Part shown: positions 1 to 5,423 of the stretch, piece by piece
How positions within the stretch are numbered: position 1 is the first letter of the stretch
Layout of the letters: every line of letters begins with the position of its first letter
DNA from: an uncultured Selenomonas sp.
GTDB taxonomy: Bacteria; Bacillota; Negativicutes; Selenomonadales; Selenomonadaceae
Length of the DNA: 5,423 nt
NCBI GenBank assembly: GCA_945494195.1
Contig: CALYVJ010000149.1
Location: 1 to 5,423, forward strand
Reading direction: 5' to 3'
Made by a program: the position numbers and the translations under genes
The notes under the pieces: generated by a model
The model's input: only the letters and a program-made list of their open reading frames with translations
The model's database searches: none
Told to the model about the DNA's origin: nothing

Positions 1-16
1 TTAATCAAAAACAAAA

Positions 17-87
17 ATCCATAGCGACTTCCTATGTTAAAATGGTTTTGCAAAAGCAATCACCAACAAAGGAGTATCGCTATGGAT
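17..87 (+). promoter_or_regulatory. Inverted repeat able to sequester a ribosome binding site
   Basis: Bases 17-27 (ATCCATAGCGA) are a perfect inverted repeat of bases 77-87. Inside this stem, 30-33 (TCCT) can also pair with 70-73 (AGGA), separated from it by a 2x3 internal loop. A transcript entering from the left could therefore fold so that both the AGGAG ribosome binding site and the ATG at 82-84 are paired. This resembles the way IS10 and IS50 silence transposase translation from outside transcripts. The pairing is seen directly; the regulatory role is inferred. Confidence 0.4.
35..43 (+). promoter_or_regulatory. Possible extended -10 promoter element
   Basis: The string TGTTAAAAT fits an extended -10 box (TG, one base, then TAAAAT, five of six matches to TATAAT). 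No convincing -35 box lies 16-18 bases upstream. Transcription from here would start near base 50, inside the loop of the 17-87 inverted repeat. It would lack the left arm, leaving the ribosome binding site free. Such matches arise often by chance in AT-rich DNA, so confidence is low. Confidence 0.25.
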
Positions 88-144
88 CAGAACCATTTCG
101 ATCATTTTCTCGATGAAGTCTATGCTATTGATAAATGTTCTTGA
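82..144 (+). pseudogene. Short 20-codon frame, possible N-terminal remnant of a transposase
   Basis: An ATG at 82 follows a near-perfect Shine-Dalgarno sequence (AAAGGAG, 68-74) with a 7-base spacer. It encodes MDQNHFDHFLDEVYAIDK followed by Cys-Ser and a TGA stop inside the right inverted repeat. The peptide is acidic and His-rich, with no recognisable motif, signal peptide or membrane segment. Good translation signals on so short a frame, set between inverted repeats, fit the surviving start of a transposase gene whose body was deleted. The family cannot be named from 18-20 residues. A functional small peptide is possible but has no supporting evidence here. Confidence 0.3.
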
Positions 145-148
145 TTAA

Positions 149-411
149 AACAACTGTTCAATTTGCACTTGCAATTATCCTCCGTTTTTCTAACGTCTAT
201 CTTGCATACTCGACATACAAAAACATCTAAGTTAGATTCTCGACCTCTTATCTGTCATCTAATTAATGGTTTCAAGATATGAGGCTCATGATGTCCTATC
301 CATTCTTCGCAAACGCGATCTGTTCCACGCATTTCAGCATATGGGCTTTAATCGAAATGGTTCCTCCCATAGCCTCAAGCTAGTAAACAGTAGTATTTAA
401 AGGCTTTTCAC
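149..411. other. AT-rich degenerate intergenic stretch with no intact gene
   Basis: This stretch between the inverted-repeat element and the end of rlmD holds no convincing gene. It is much more AT-rich than the coding part of the window. The most gene-like reading is on the minus strand over about 120-347, a 76-codon stretch interrupted by a TGA at 255-257. Its lower half contains Cys pairs (VCRVC and CKC, with a further Cys between them) and overlaps the right end of the element. There is no ribosome binding site or plausible start for it, and it resembles no family I can name. A decayed gene or mobile-element debris is the likeliest explanation. Confidence 0.45.
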
Positions 412-452
412 AATATATAGTGTTTTGAAAATATAAAAAACCACTATATATT
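412..452 (-). repeat. AT-rich inverted repeat at the end of rlmD, possible weak terminator
   Basis: Bases 412-422 (AATATATAGTG) and 442-452 (CACTATATATT) are perfect 11-base inverted repeats with a 19-base spacer. A run of T at 423-426 and of A at 435-440 can extend the stem past a one-base bulge. The right arm contains the rlmD stop codon (444-446). In the rlmD direction no run of U follows the stem and the stem is nearly all A-T, so it is not a standard intrinsic terminator. It could protect the mRNA 3' end, or be a chance AT-rich palindrome. Confidence 0.4.
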
Positions 453-1814
453 CCGTGATATCAAGCATACCGTCTCGACGTGCGAAGTGCACGGAAACAT
501 ATCCACGGGCTGGACTTTTTCGGCCTTATAGCCGAGTTCGTCCAGAAGGGCGATGTCGCGAGCGAGGCTGGCGGGGTTGCAGGAGACATAGACGATGCGG
601 TCTGGTTTCATGTTGGCAAAGGTTTCCAGTACCGTCGGCGTGCAGCCGGCGCGCGGCGGGTCTACCACTACGACATCGGCGCGTACGCCCTGTTTGTAGA
701 GCCGTGGCATGACCTGGGTTGCGTCGCCAACAATGAATTCGGCGTTGCGCACGTTGTTGTCCCGAGCGTTTTTCTGGGCATCGAGGATGGCCGGTTTTAC
801 GATTTCGATGCCGATGACGCTTCTGGCCTTCTGGGCCAGGAACAGGGTTATGGTCCCCGTGCCGCAGTAAGCGTCGATGACCGTCTCCTGACCGGTCAGA
901 TTGGCAAATTCCAGGGCCTTGTTGTAGAGCACCTCTGCCTGGGCCGTATTGACCTGGAAGAAGGAGCGCGGCGAGATGTGGAAGTTCAGGCGACCGATGC
1001 CATCCTGAATGGTGGGACGGCCCCAGAGGAGTTTCGTATCGCGCCCCATGATGACGTTGTTGTGATAGGTCTGGATATTCTGATGGACACTGACCACCTT
1101 TGGCAATTCGGCGCGCAGCATCTTGACGAATTCTTTTTCCCGCGGCATGGTCTTCGTAGCCGTCACGATGACCACCATGATGTCGCCGTTCTTGCCCACG
1201 CGGCCCACCACATGACGCAAGACACCTGTATGCTTGTCCTCGTTGTAAACGGGGATATTGAGCTTGGTGACGATTTCGCGCACCGCATTGACCACGTCAT
1301 TATTGCCTTCCTTCTGGATATGGCAGTCGGTGGTATCGATGATTTCGTGACTGCCCTGAGCAAAGCAGCCAATGATGGTCTTGCCTTTCTCGCGGCCAAT
1401 CGGGAACTGCATCTTGTTGCGGTAATTCCACGGCGTTGCCGCACCGATGGTCGGCTCAACGAAAAGATCCGGCTGCTTGCCGATACGCGTAACGGCATCG
1501 ATGACCTGCTGGCGTTTCGCCTTAAGCTGCGCCATATACTCCAGGTGCTGAAGCTGGCAGCCGCCGCATTTGTCGTAGATGCTGCAGATAGGCTCGACGC
1601 GGTCGGCGCTCTTGGTGAGGATTTCTTTCACATGGCCCTTGGCGTAGGTCTTTTTGACTTCGTCAATGACCGCCAGGACTTTCTCCCCCGGCAGGGCATA
1701 GGGCACAAAGACCGTAAAGTCCTGATAGCGGCCTACGCCTTCGCCACTCGTACCGAGCGTCTTGATTTCAATCTCGTATGATTTTCCTTTTTCGACGGGA
1801 ACTTGTTTTCTCAT
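444..1814 (-). CDS. rlmD: 23S rRNA (uracil-C5)-methyltransferase, RlmD/RlmCD (TrmA/RumA) family
   Basis: This 456-residue enzyme transfers a methyl group from S-adenosylmethionine to C5 of uracil in 23S rRNA. In the E. coli family member the target is U1939; Bacillus has one enzyme (RlmCD) for both U747 and U1939, so the exact target is uncertain. An N-terminal TRAM-like RNA-binding domain spans about residues 5-65. Iron-sulfur cluster cysteines are C77, C83, C86 and C164, matching the RumA pattern C-x5-C-x2-C plus a distant Cys. The methyltransferase domain carries FFQVN (285-289), the SAM loop DAYCGTGT (314-321), DPPRAG (385-390), nucleophile C412 in SCNP and probable base E447 in HVE. All key residues and the full usual length are present. 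The ATG start has GAGG at 1826-1829, a rather long 11-base spacer. It lies 31 bases after gph and is likely the last gene of the operon. Confidence 0.93.
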   Translation of the reverse strand: MRKQVPVEKGKSYEIEIKTLGTSGEGVGRYQDFTVFVPYALPGEKVLAVIDEVKKTYAKGHVKEILTKSADRVEPICSIYDKCGGCQLQHLEYMAQLKAKRQQVIDAVTRIGKQPDLFVEPTIGAATPWNYRNKMQFPIGREKGKTIIGCFAQGSHEIIDTTDCHIQKEGNNDVVNAVREIVTKLNIPVYNEDKHTGVLRHVVGRVGKNGDIMVVIVTATKTMPREKEFVKMLRAELPKVVSVHQNIQTYHNNVIMGRDTKLLWGRPTIQDGIGRLNFHISPRSFFQVNTAQAEVLYNKALEFANLTGQETVIDAYCGTGTITLFLAQKARSVIGIEIVKPAILDAQKNARDNNVRNAEFIVGDATQVMPRLYKQGVRADVVVVDPPRAGCTPTVLETFANMKPDRIVYVSCNPASLARDIALLDELGYKAEKVQPVDMFPCTSHVETVCLISRNI

Positions 1815-1845
1815 TACGATGGTTTCCTCTTTCTTTCAATCTTGC

Positions 1846-2505
1846 TTAAAATTCCAGCTTCTGAAAAAGCTCCATAGGGTTATCCAAAAGCACTTTGGCA
1901 CCGGTTTCCACGAGCTCCTCCCGCGGACGGAAGCCCCAAGTCACGCCGACGGGCAAAAAGCCTGCGTTGCGAGCGGTCTCCATATCAACACTCGTATCGC
2001 CGAAGTAGGCGACCTCTTCGGGCTTGACGCCCATCTTGGCCGCAATCGCGAGCACCTTTTGCGGATCTGGCTTGCGCGGCAGCCCCGGGCGGTCGCCGAT
2101 GATTTCCACAAAGGTATGCTTGGCCAAAAGTTTTTGGCAGGCTTCGTCCGCCGCCGACTGATGCTTATTGGTACATATTCCGAGCGGAATGTTTTTTTCC
2201 TGCAACGTCTGGAGCATTTCCTCGATGCCAGCATAGCATTTTGTCTTGTGCGTCAAATTCTTGTCATAGCAGGCCTTATAGCGGGCCAATGCTTCATCGA
2301 CCAAGGAAGAATCCTTGGCTTTGTCCTGCGGCAGGCAGCGCTCGATAAGCTTGCGCGAGCCATTGCCGACAAAATAGCGGTATTCCTCGATGGTATGCGT
2401 AGGAAAGCCGTAGCTTGCCAGCATCTCATTGGCACTGTCGCCTAAATCCGCCAGCGAATCGATAAGGGTGCCGTCCAAATCAAAGATTGCTGCTTTATAC
2501 TTCAT
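1846..2505 (-). CDS. gph: HAD-superfamily hydrolase, phosphoglycolate phosphatase-like (Gph/PpaX type)
   Basis: A 219-residue soluble phosphatase of the HAD subfamily IA, probably cytoplasmic. All four HAD motifs are visible: DLDGT at 9-13 (nucleophile D9, acid/base D11), T112 in ICTNK, K145 in RKPDP, and GDTSVD at 169-174 for magnesium binding. The stretch between motifs I and II (about 16-90) is the helical cap that sets specificity. Length and cap type fit phosphoglycolate phosphatase, which clears 2-phosphoglycolate, a by-product of DNA repair and side reactions. PpaX-like pyrophosphatase or another small phosphate ester hydrolase is also possible, because specificity within this family cannot be read from motifs. 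The ATG has GAGG at 2513-2516, 7 bases upstream. The gene starts 17 bases after the thioesterase stop, which implies co-transcription. Confidence 0.85.
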   Translation of the reverse strand: MKYKAAIFDLDGTLIDSLADLGDSANEMLASYGFPTHTIEEYRYFVGNGSRKLIERCLPQDKAKDSSLVDEALARYKACYDKNLTHKTKCYAGIEEMLQTLQEKNIPLGICTNKHQSAADEACQKLLAKHTFVEIIGDRPGLPRKPDPQKVLAIAAKMGVKPEEVAYFGDTSVDMETARNAGFLPVGVTWGFRPREELVETGAKVLLDNPMELFQKLEF

Positions 2506-2522
2506 GGTATCGCCTCTTTTTC

Positions 2523-2930
2523 TCAGTCCACCAATGCCATCTTAGCCGTACCCTCGGCGGTAACGGTGCCATCCGCCAGGGCAATCGTCGCCTTCATATT
2601 GACAAAGCTGCCGCGGCGCGATTCTTCCCAGCCCGTAATCACGAGCTGCTCGCCCACCGGCGTCGGTTTGCGATAGCGCACATCAAGCCGCGCCGTTACC
2701 GCCTTTTCCCCGGCCGAATAGAGATAGCCGCCCATGGCTTCGTCCAGCATCGTCGTGACGATACCGCCATGCACGACTCCTTCATAGCTCTGGTATTCGT
2801 GCGGCAAGGTCTTTTCGGCCACATACTTTTCCTCGGCAAAATGGAAATCGAGATGCAAACCGATGGGATTATCCGGGCCGCAGGCAAAACAATAGGTTTC
2901 TCCGAGCATTTTTTCTTTTGTGCTTGGCAT
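2523..2930 (-). CDS. PaaI/4HBT-family hotdog-fold thioesterase
   Basis: A 135-residue single-domain hotdog protein that probably hydrolyses acyl-CoA or related thioesters; its physiological substrate is unknown. The N-terminus carries CFACGPDNPIGL (14-25), a motif common in this branch of the family. The active-site segment is EGVVHGGIVTTMLDEAMG (50-67), with HGG at 54-56 and the acidic pair D63/E64 on the hotdog helix. The strand segment TARLDVRYRKPTPVGE (about 79-94) is also typical. There is no signal peptide or membrane segment, and the length is normal for the family, which usually acts as a dimer or tetramer. The ATG is supported by AAAGGAG (2937-2943) with a 6-base spacer. It follows the gatB hairpin closely and precedes gph by 17 bases. 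Its link to the translation genes looks positional rather than functional. Confidence 0.85.
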   Translation of the reverse strand: MPSTKEKMLGETYCFACGPDNPIGLHLDFHFAEEKYVAEKTLPHEYQSYEGVVHGGIVTTMLDEAMGGYLYSAGEKAVTARLDVRYRKPTPVGEQLVITGWEESRRGSFVNMKATIALADGTVTAEGTAKMALVD

Positions 2931-2950
2931 GGTGTTCTCCTTTCTAAAAT

Positions 2951-2986
2951 AGAATACGCCTTCCCCGCAGGGAAGGCTGTTATTCT
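2951..2986 (-). terminator. GC-rich hairpin between gatB and the thioesterase gene, probable terminator or attenuator
   Basis: Bases 2958-2965 pair perfectly with 2970-2977 (8 bp, mostly G-C) around a four-base loop. After a small 1x3 internal loop, an outer 6-bp stem joins 2951-2956 to 2981-2986. On the minus strand the hairpin is followed by ATTTTAG, a short U run. It starts 9 bases after the gatB stop and ends only 7 bases before the thioesterase Shine-Dalgarno. That leaves no room for a promoter in between, so it may end only part of the transcription or stabilise the upstream mRNA. Confidence 0.6.
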
Positions 2987-2995
2987 CCGTTACTG

Positions 2996-4435
2996 TCAGT
3001 TCAGTTTCTCGGCCAGCATTTTGTTGACCATCTGCGGGTTGGCTTTACCCTTCGAGGCCTTCATGACCTGACCGACAAGCGCGCCAATGGCTTTCTTGTT
3101 GCCGCCTTTGTAGTCGTCAACAGCCTTCTGGTTGTTGGCGATGACTTCATCGACAATGCCTTCGATGGCTTTCGTATCGGTAATCTGTACGAGGCCCTTG
3201 TCCTTGACGATTTTTTCCGGGCTGTCCGGATTCGTCAACATTTCCTTGAAGACTTTCTTCGCAATCTTGCCGGAAATCGTATCCTTCATGATCAGCTGGA
3301 TCATTTCGCCCAGGCGTTTGGCATCAACCGGGGATTGGCTGATATCAATGCCAGCGGCGTTGAGTTCCTTGGACAGGTCGCCCATAATCCAGTTGGCGGC
3401 CAGTTTCGGGTCAGCGCCCTCAGCGATAACGGCATCGAAATACTCAGCCATAGCGCGCGAGCTCGTGATGATGCCGGCATCGTAATCCGACAGGCCGTAT
3501 TCGCTTTCGAGACGGGCGCGGCGGGCATCCGGGAGCTCCGGCAGTTCGCTGCGGTATTTCTCGATGGTTTCCTCGCTCGTGACGATTGGCGGCAAATCCG
3601 GCTCCGGCATGTAGCGGTAGTCATGCGCATTTTCCTTGCTGCGCATGGAAAGCGTGATGCCGCGAGCTGGGTCAAACGTACGGGTTTCCTGTACGATATG
3701 GCCGCCATCCTCGAGGACCTCTTCCTGACGCTCAATCTCGTAGTTGATAGCATCTTCGAGGTTCTTAAAGGAGTTGATGTTTTTCATCTCCGTACGGGTG
3801 CCGAGCTCCTTGGAGCCGACCGGACGCAGGGAAACGTTGATGTCAGCACGCAGGTTGCCTTCCTCCATGCGGCAGTTGGAAACATCAATATACTCCATGA
3901 TGGATTTAATTTTCTCCATGTAGGCGCGGGCTTCTTCCGCCGAGCTCATATCCGGCTCAGAGACAATCTCGAGAAGCGGCACGCCGGTACGGTTGTAATC
4001 GACATTCGACGAGGACGAATCCTTGATGGTCGTGCCCGAGTGAACAAGCTTGCCGGCATCTTCCTCCATGTGGATACGCGTCAGGCGGATGCGTTTCTTC
4101 TTGCCCTCGACATCGATATCGACCCAGCCGTGCTCGGCAATCGGCAGGTCGTACTGGGACGTCTGCCAGTTCTTCGGCAAATCCGGATAGTAGTAGTTCT
4201 TGCGGTCGAACTTGCTGTACTTGTTGATTTCGCAGTTCGTAGCAAGACCAGCCTTGATACCGAACTCTACCACGCGCTTGTTGATAGTCGGCAGTACGCC
4301 TGGCATGCCAAGGCAGACCGGGCAGACATGCGTATTCTGATCCGCACCGAATGTCGTGGCACAGCCACAGAAGATTTTCGTATTGGTTTTCAGTTCACAA
4401 TGTATTTCAAGACCGATTACGGCTTCGTATTTCAT
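2996..4435 (-). CDS. gatB: Aspartyl/glutamyl-tRNA amidotransferase subunit B
   Basis: GatB is the tRNA-binding kinase subunit of GatCAB. It activates the side chain of Glu on tRNA(Gln), or Asp on tRNA(Asn), with ATP; ammonia made by GatA then converts it to the amide. The 479-residue protein is of normal length. Near the N-terminus, C23, C25, C38 and C41 form a CxC...CxxC set that could bind zinc, as in some GatB proteins. Conserved blocks follow: [16 protein letters not shown] (76-91), HMEEDAGK (122-129) and the family signature [18 protein letters not shown] (146-162). The C-terminal helical and YqeY-like tail domain, about 330-479, includes a Gly/Lys-rich segment at 445-468 that contacts tRNA in relatives. 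The ATG overlaps the gatA stop by one base, which suggests translational coupling and matched subunit amounts. The TGA stop lies just before a strong hairpin. Confidence 0.97.
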   Translation of the reverse strand: MKYEAVIGLEIHCELKTNTKIFCGCATTFGADQNTHVCPVCLGMPGVLPTINKRVVEFGIKAGLATNCEINKYSKFDRKNYYYPDLPKNWQTSQYDLPIAEHGWVDIDVEGKKKRIRLTRIHMEEDAGKLVHSGTTIKDSSSSNVDYNRTGVPLLEIVSEPDMSSAEEARAYMEKIKSIMEYIDVSNCRMEEGNLRADINVSLRPVGSKELGTRTEMKNINSFKNLEDAINYEIERQEEVLEDGGHIVQETRTFDPARGITLSMRSKENAHDYRYMPEPDLPPIVTSEETIEKYRSELPELPDARRARLESEYGLSDYDAGIITSSRAMAEYFDAVIAEGADPKLAANWIMGDLSKELNAAGIDISQSPVDAKRLGEMIQLIMKDTISGKIAKKVFKEMLTNPDSPEKIVKDKGLVQITDTKAIEGIVDEVIANNQKAVDDYKGGNKKAIGALVGQVMKASKGKANPQMVNKMLAEKLN

Positions 4436-4450
4436 CAGTTGTTACCTCCC
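4433..4450 (-). promoter_or_regulatory. gatB ribosome binding site and TGATG coupling site inside the gatA end
   Basis: On the minus strand GGGAGGT (4444-4450) lies within the last gatA codons (Gly-Gly-Asn-Asn), 8 bases before the gatB ATG. The stop and start overlap as TGATG. This arrangement fixes the gatB start and predicts that ribosomes ending gatA reinitiate on gatB. Confidence 0.8.
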
Positions 4451-5423
4451 AGCTTGGCCATCTCGTTGTGGTAGTTCTGGCTCTGCTCATACGTGTAGGC
4501 AGCACGGATGATGGTTTCCTCATCGAGCGCCTTGCCGATAATCTGCAGGCCGATGGGCATCCCCTGGCTGCTGTAGCCACACGGAATCGACATGCCCGGC
4601 AGGCCAGCGAGGTTCAAAGGAACCGTGCAGGCATCCTGCAGGTACATCTGCAGCGGATCCGAAACCATCTCGCCAATCTTGAAGGCCGGCGTCGGTGCCG
4701 TCGGTGCCATGATGACATCGACTTTCTTGAAAGCCTCATTGTAGTCCTGCTGTACGAGCGTGCGGACCTTCATAGCCTTGAGGTAGTAGGCATCGTAATA
4801 ACCAGCTGACAGCGCGTAGTTGCCGATGACGATACGGCGTTTGACCTCTTCGCCGAATTTTTCCGTACGGGTCTTCGTCATCATGCCGACCAGGTCATCG
4901 CTCTCGACGCGCTCACCATAGCTTACACCATCGTAGCGCTGGAGGTTCGTAGCGGCCTCAGCCGGCGCAATCAGGTAGTAGGCCGAAATCGCATATTTCG
5001 TATGCGGCAGCGAAATCTCGACGATTTCTGCGCCCAGCTCTTTGTATTTCTCGATAGCAGAGCGAACGGTCTTTTCTACTTCCGGGTCCATGCCATCGAC
5101 AAAATACTCTTTCGGCAGACCGATTTTGAGGCCCTTGACATCCTCAACGAGGGCTTTGGTAAAGTCGGGAACTTCTGCCTCACTCGACGTGGAGTCCATC
5201 TCGTCATGACCGCAGATGATATTGAGGATATTGGCGCAGTCCGTAACATCGCGCGTCAGCGGGCCAATCTGGTCCAGCGACGAAGCATAGGCAACGAGGC
5301 CATAGCGGGAAACGCGGCCATAAGTCGGCTTCATGCCGACGACACCGCAGAACGATGCCGGCTGGCGAATCGACCCACCCGTATCGGAGCCAAGCGCCCA
5401 GATGGACGTACCAGCGGCCACCG
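4435..5423 (-). CDS. gatA: Aspartyl/glutamyl-tRNA amidotransferase subunit A (5' part outside window)
   Basis: GatA is the glutaminase subunit of GatCAB: it releases ammonia from glutamine and passes it to GatB. About 329 codons are visible. The usual length is near 485-490, so roughly 160 N-terminal residues lie beyond the right edge, including the catalytic Lys and the cis-Ser. The visible part begins at [20 protein letters not shown], where the Ser of GGS is the expected nucleophile of the Ser-cis-Ser-Lys triad. Next come the amidase-signature blocks [19 protein letters not shown] and SSLDQIGP. Further on are [10 protein letters not shown] and, near the end, [15 protein letters not shown]. 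The GTG at 5419-5421 is the internal Val of this conserved block, not a start. It stops with TGA at 4435-4437, sharing one base with the gatB ATG. gatC would be expected upstream. Confidence 0.96.
   Translation of the reverse strand, partial: VAAGTSIWALGSDTGGSIRQPASFCGVVGMKPTYGRVSRYGLVAYASSLDQIGPLTRDVTDCANILNIICGHDEMDSTSSEAEVPDFTKALVEDVKGLKIGLPKEYFVDGMDPEVEKTVRSAIEKYKELGAEIVEISLPHTKYAISAYYLIAPAEAATNLQRYDGVSYGERVESDDLVGMMTKTRTEKFGEEVKRRIVIGNYALSAGYYDAYYLKAMKVRTLVQQDYNEAFKKVDVIMAPTAPTPAFKIGEMVSDPLQMYLQDACTVPLNLAGLPGMSIPCGYSSQGMPIGLQIIGKALDEETIIRAAYTYEQSQNYHNEMAKLGGNN

Larger units (their letters stand above)
1..148 (+). mobile_element. Probable MITE or internally deleted insertion sequence with terminal inverted repeats
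   Basis: The first 25 bases and the reverse complement of bases 124-148 match at 20 of 25 positions. The outermost 13 match at 12 of 13 (TTAATCAAAAACA against TTAATCAAGAACA), which is the layout of terminal inverted repeats. Between them lie a strong ribosome binding site and a short reading frame entering the right repeat, as expected if an insertion sequence had lost nearly all of its transposase but kept both ends. The segment is AT-rich, unlike the genes to its right. The left boundary is at the window edge, so the repeat may extend further out, and no target-site duplication can be checked. I do not recognise the family. It could instead be a large imperfect hairpin of another origin. 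Confidence 0.45.

Noticed and set aside
219..237. Small palindrome (225-237) followed on the minus strand by five T, as an rlmD terminator
   Set aside because: The stem is only about 5 AT-rich pairs with a three-base loop and lies about 200 bases past the rlmD stop; too weak to call.
258..411. Short frames on both strands in the AT-rich stretch (for example plus-strand ATG at 280 and minus-strand ATG near 364)
   Set aside because: Each is under about 35 codons, has no convincing ribosome binding site, and shows no recognisable motif.
1..443. tRNA, rRNA, CRISPR array or riboswitch in the non-coding left end
   Set aside because: No cloverleaf with a TTCGAATC-like arm, no regularly spaced direct repeats and no known riboswitch core could be seen.
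480..1781. Long open frame of 433 codons on the plus strand opposite rlmD
   Set aside because: It is antisense to a gene with all of its catalytic motifs, shows no recognisable domain, and is explained by codon bias leaving few stops in the opposite frame.
1762..2445. Plus-strand open frame of 227 codons opposite gph
   Set aside because: The minus strand has all four HAD motifs and a good ribosome binding site; the plus frame has no family features.
3335..4474. Long open frame of 379 codons on the plus strand opposite gatB
   Set aside because: It is the antisense shadow of a fully conserved gatB, and its composition (many Asp, Val, Arg, Leu) is what complementary codons produce.
5419..5421. 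GTG as a possible start codon for gatA
   Set aside because: It encodes the conserved internal Val just before AAGTS in the amidase signature region, so the gene continues beyond the window.

Overview
The window is a stretch of bacterial chromosome. All five recognisable genes lie on the minus strand, so they are read from right to left: gatA (3' part only), gatB, a hotdog-fold thioesterase, a HAD-family phosphoglycolate phosphatase-like gene (gph), and the 23S rRNA m5U methyltransferase gene rlmD. Strong purine-rich Shine-Dalgarno sites, the use of a GatCAB amidotransferase, moderately GC-rich coding sequence and the look of the proteins suggest a Firmicutes relative, most plausibly a Negativicutes (Selenomonas-like) organism. 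That placement is an impression from sequence style, not a search result.

Layout from right to left: gatA runs off the right edge with its first ~160 residues missing. It ends in a TGATG overlap with gatB, which is complete. Between gatB and the thioesterase gene is a strong GC-rich hairpin that looks like a terminator or attenuator, ending only a few bases before the thioesterase ribosome binding site. The thioesterase, gph and rlmD genes follow with gaps of 17 and 31 bases, so they look co-transcribed, probably by readthrough from the gat genes or from a promoter inside the end of gatB. The rlmD stop codon lies inside an AT-rich inverted repeat.

Functionally, GatA and GatB form most of the amidotransferase that makes Gln-tRNA(Gln) and/or Asn-tRNA(Asn). 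RlmD modifies 23S rRNA. The phosphatase and thioesterase are small housekeeping hydrolases that often remove unwanted metabolites. The common theme is translation plus metabolic upkeep, and no exotic system is visible in these genes.

The left 443 bases differ: they are clearly more AT-rich and hold no intact gene. Bases 1-148 look like a short, internally deleted insertion sequence or MITE. It has imperfect terminal inverted repeats (20 of 25 positions match), a good ribosome binding site and a 20-codon reading frame that could be the start of a lost transposase. An internal inverted repeat could hide that ribosome binding site in readthrough transcripts. Bases 149-411 are degenerate sequence with broken frames. 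This left end is the only accessory-looking part of the window and the part most worth a second look.
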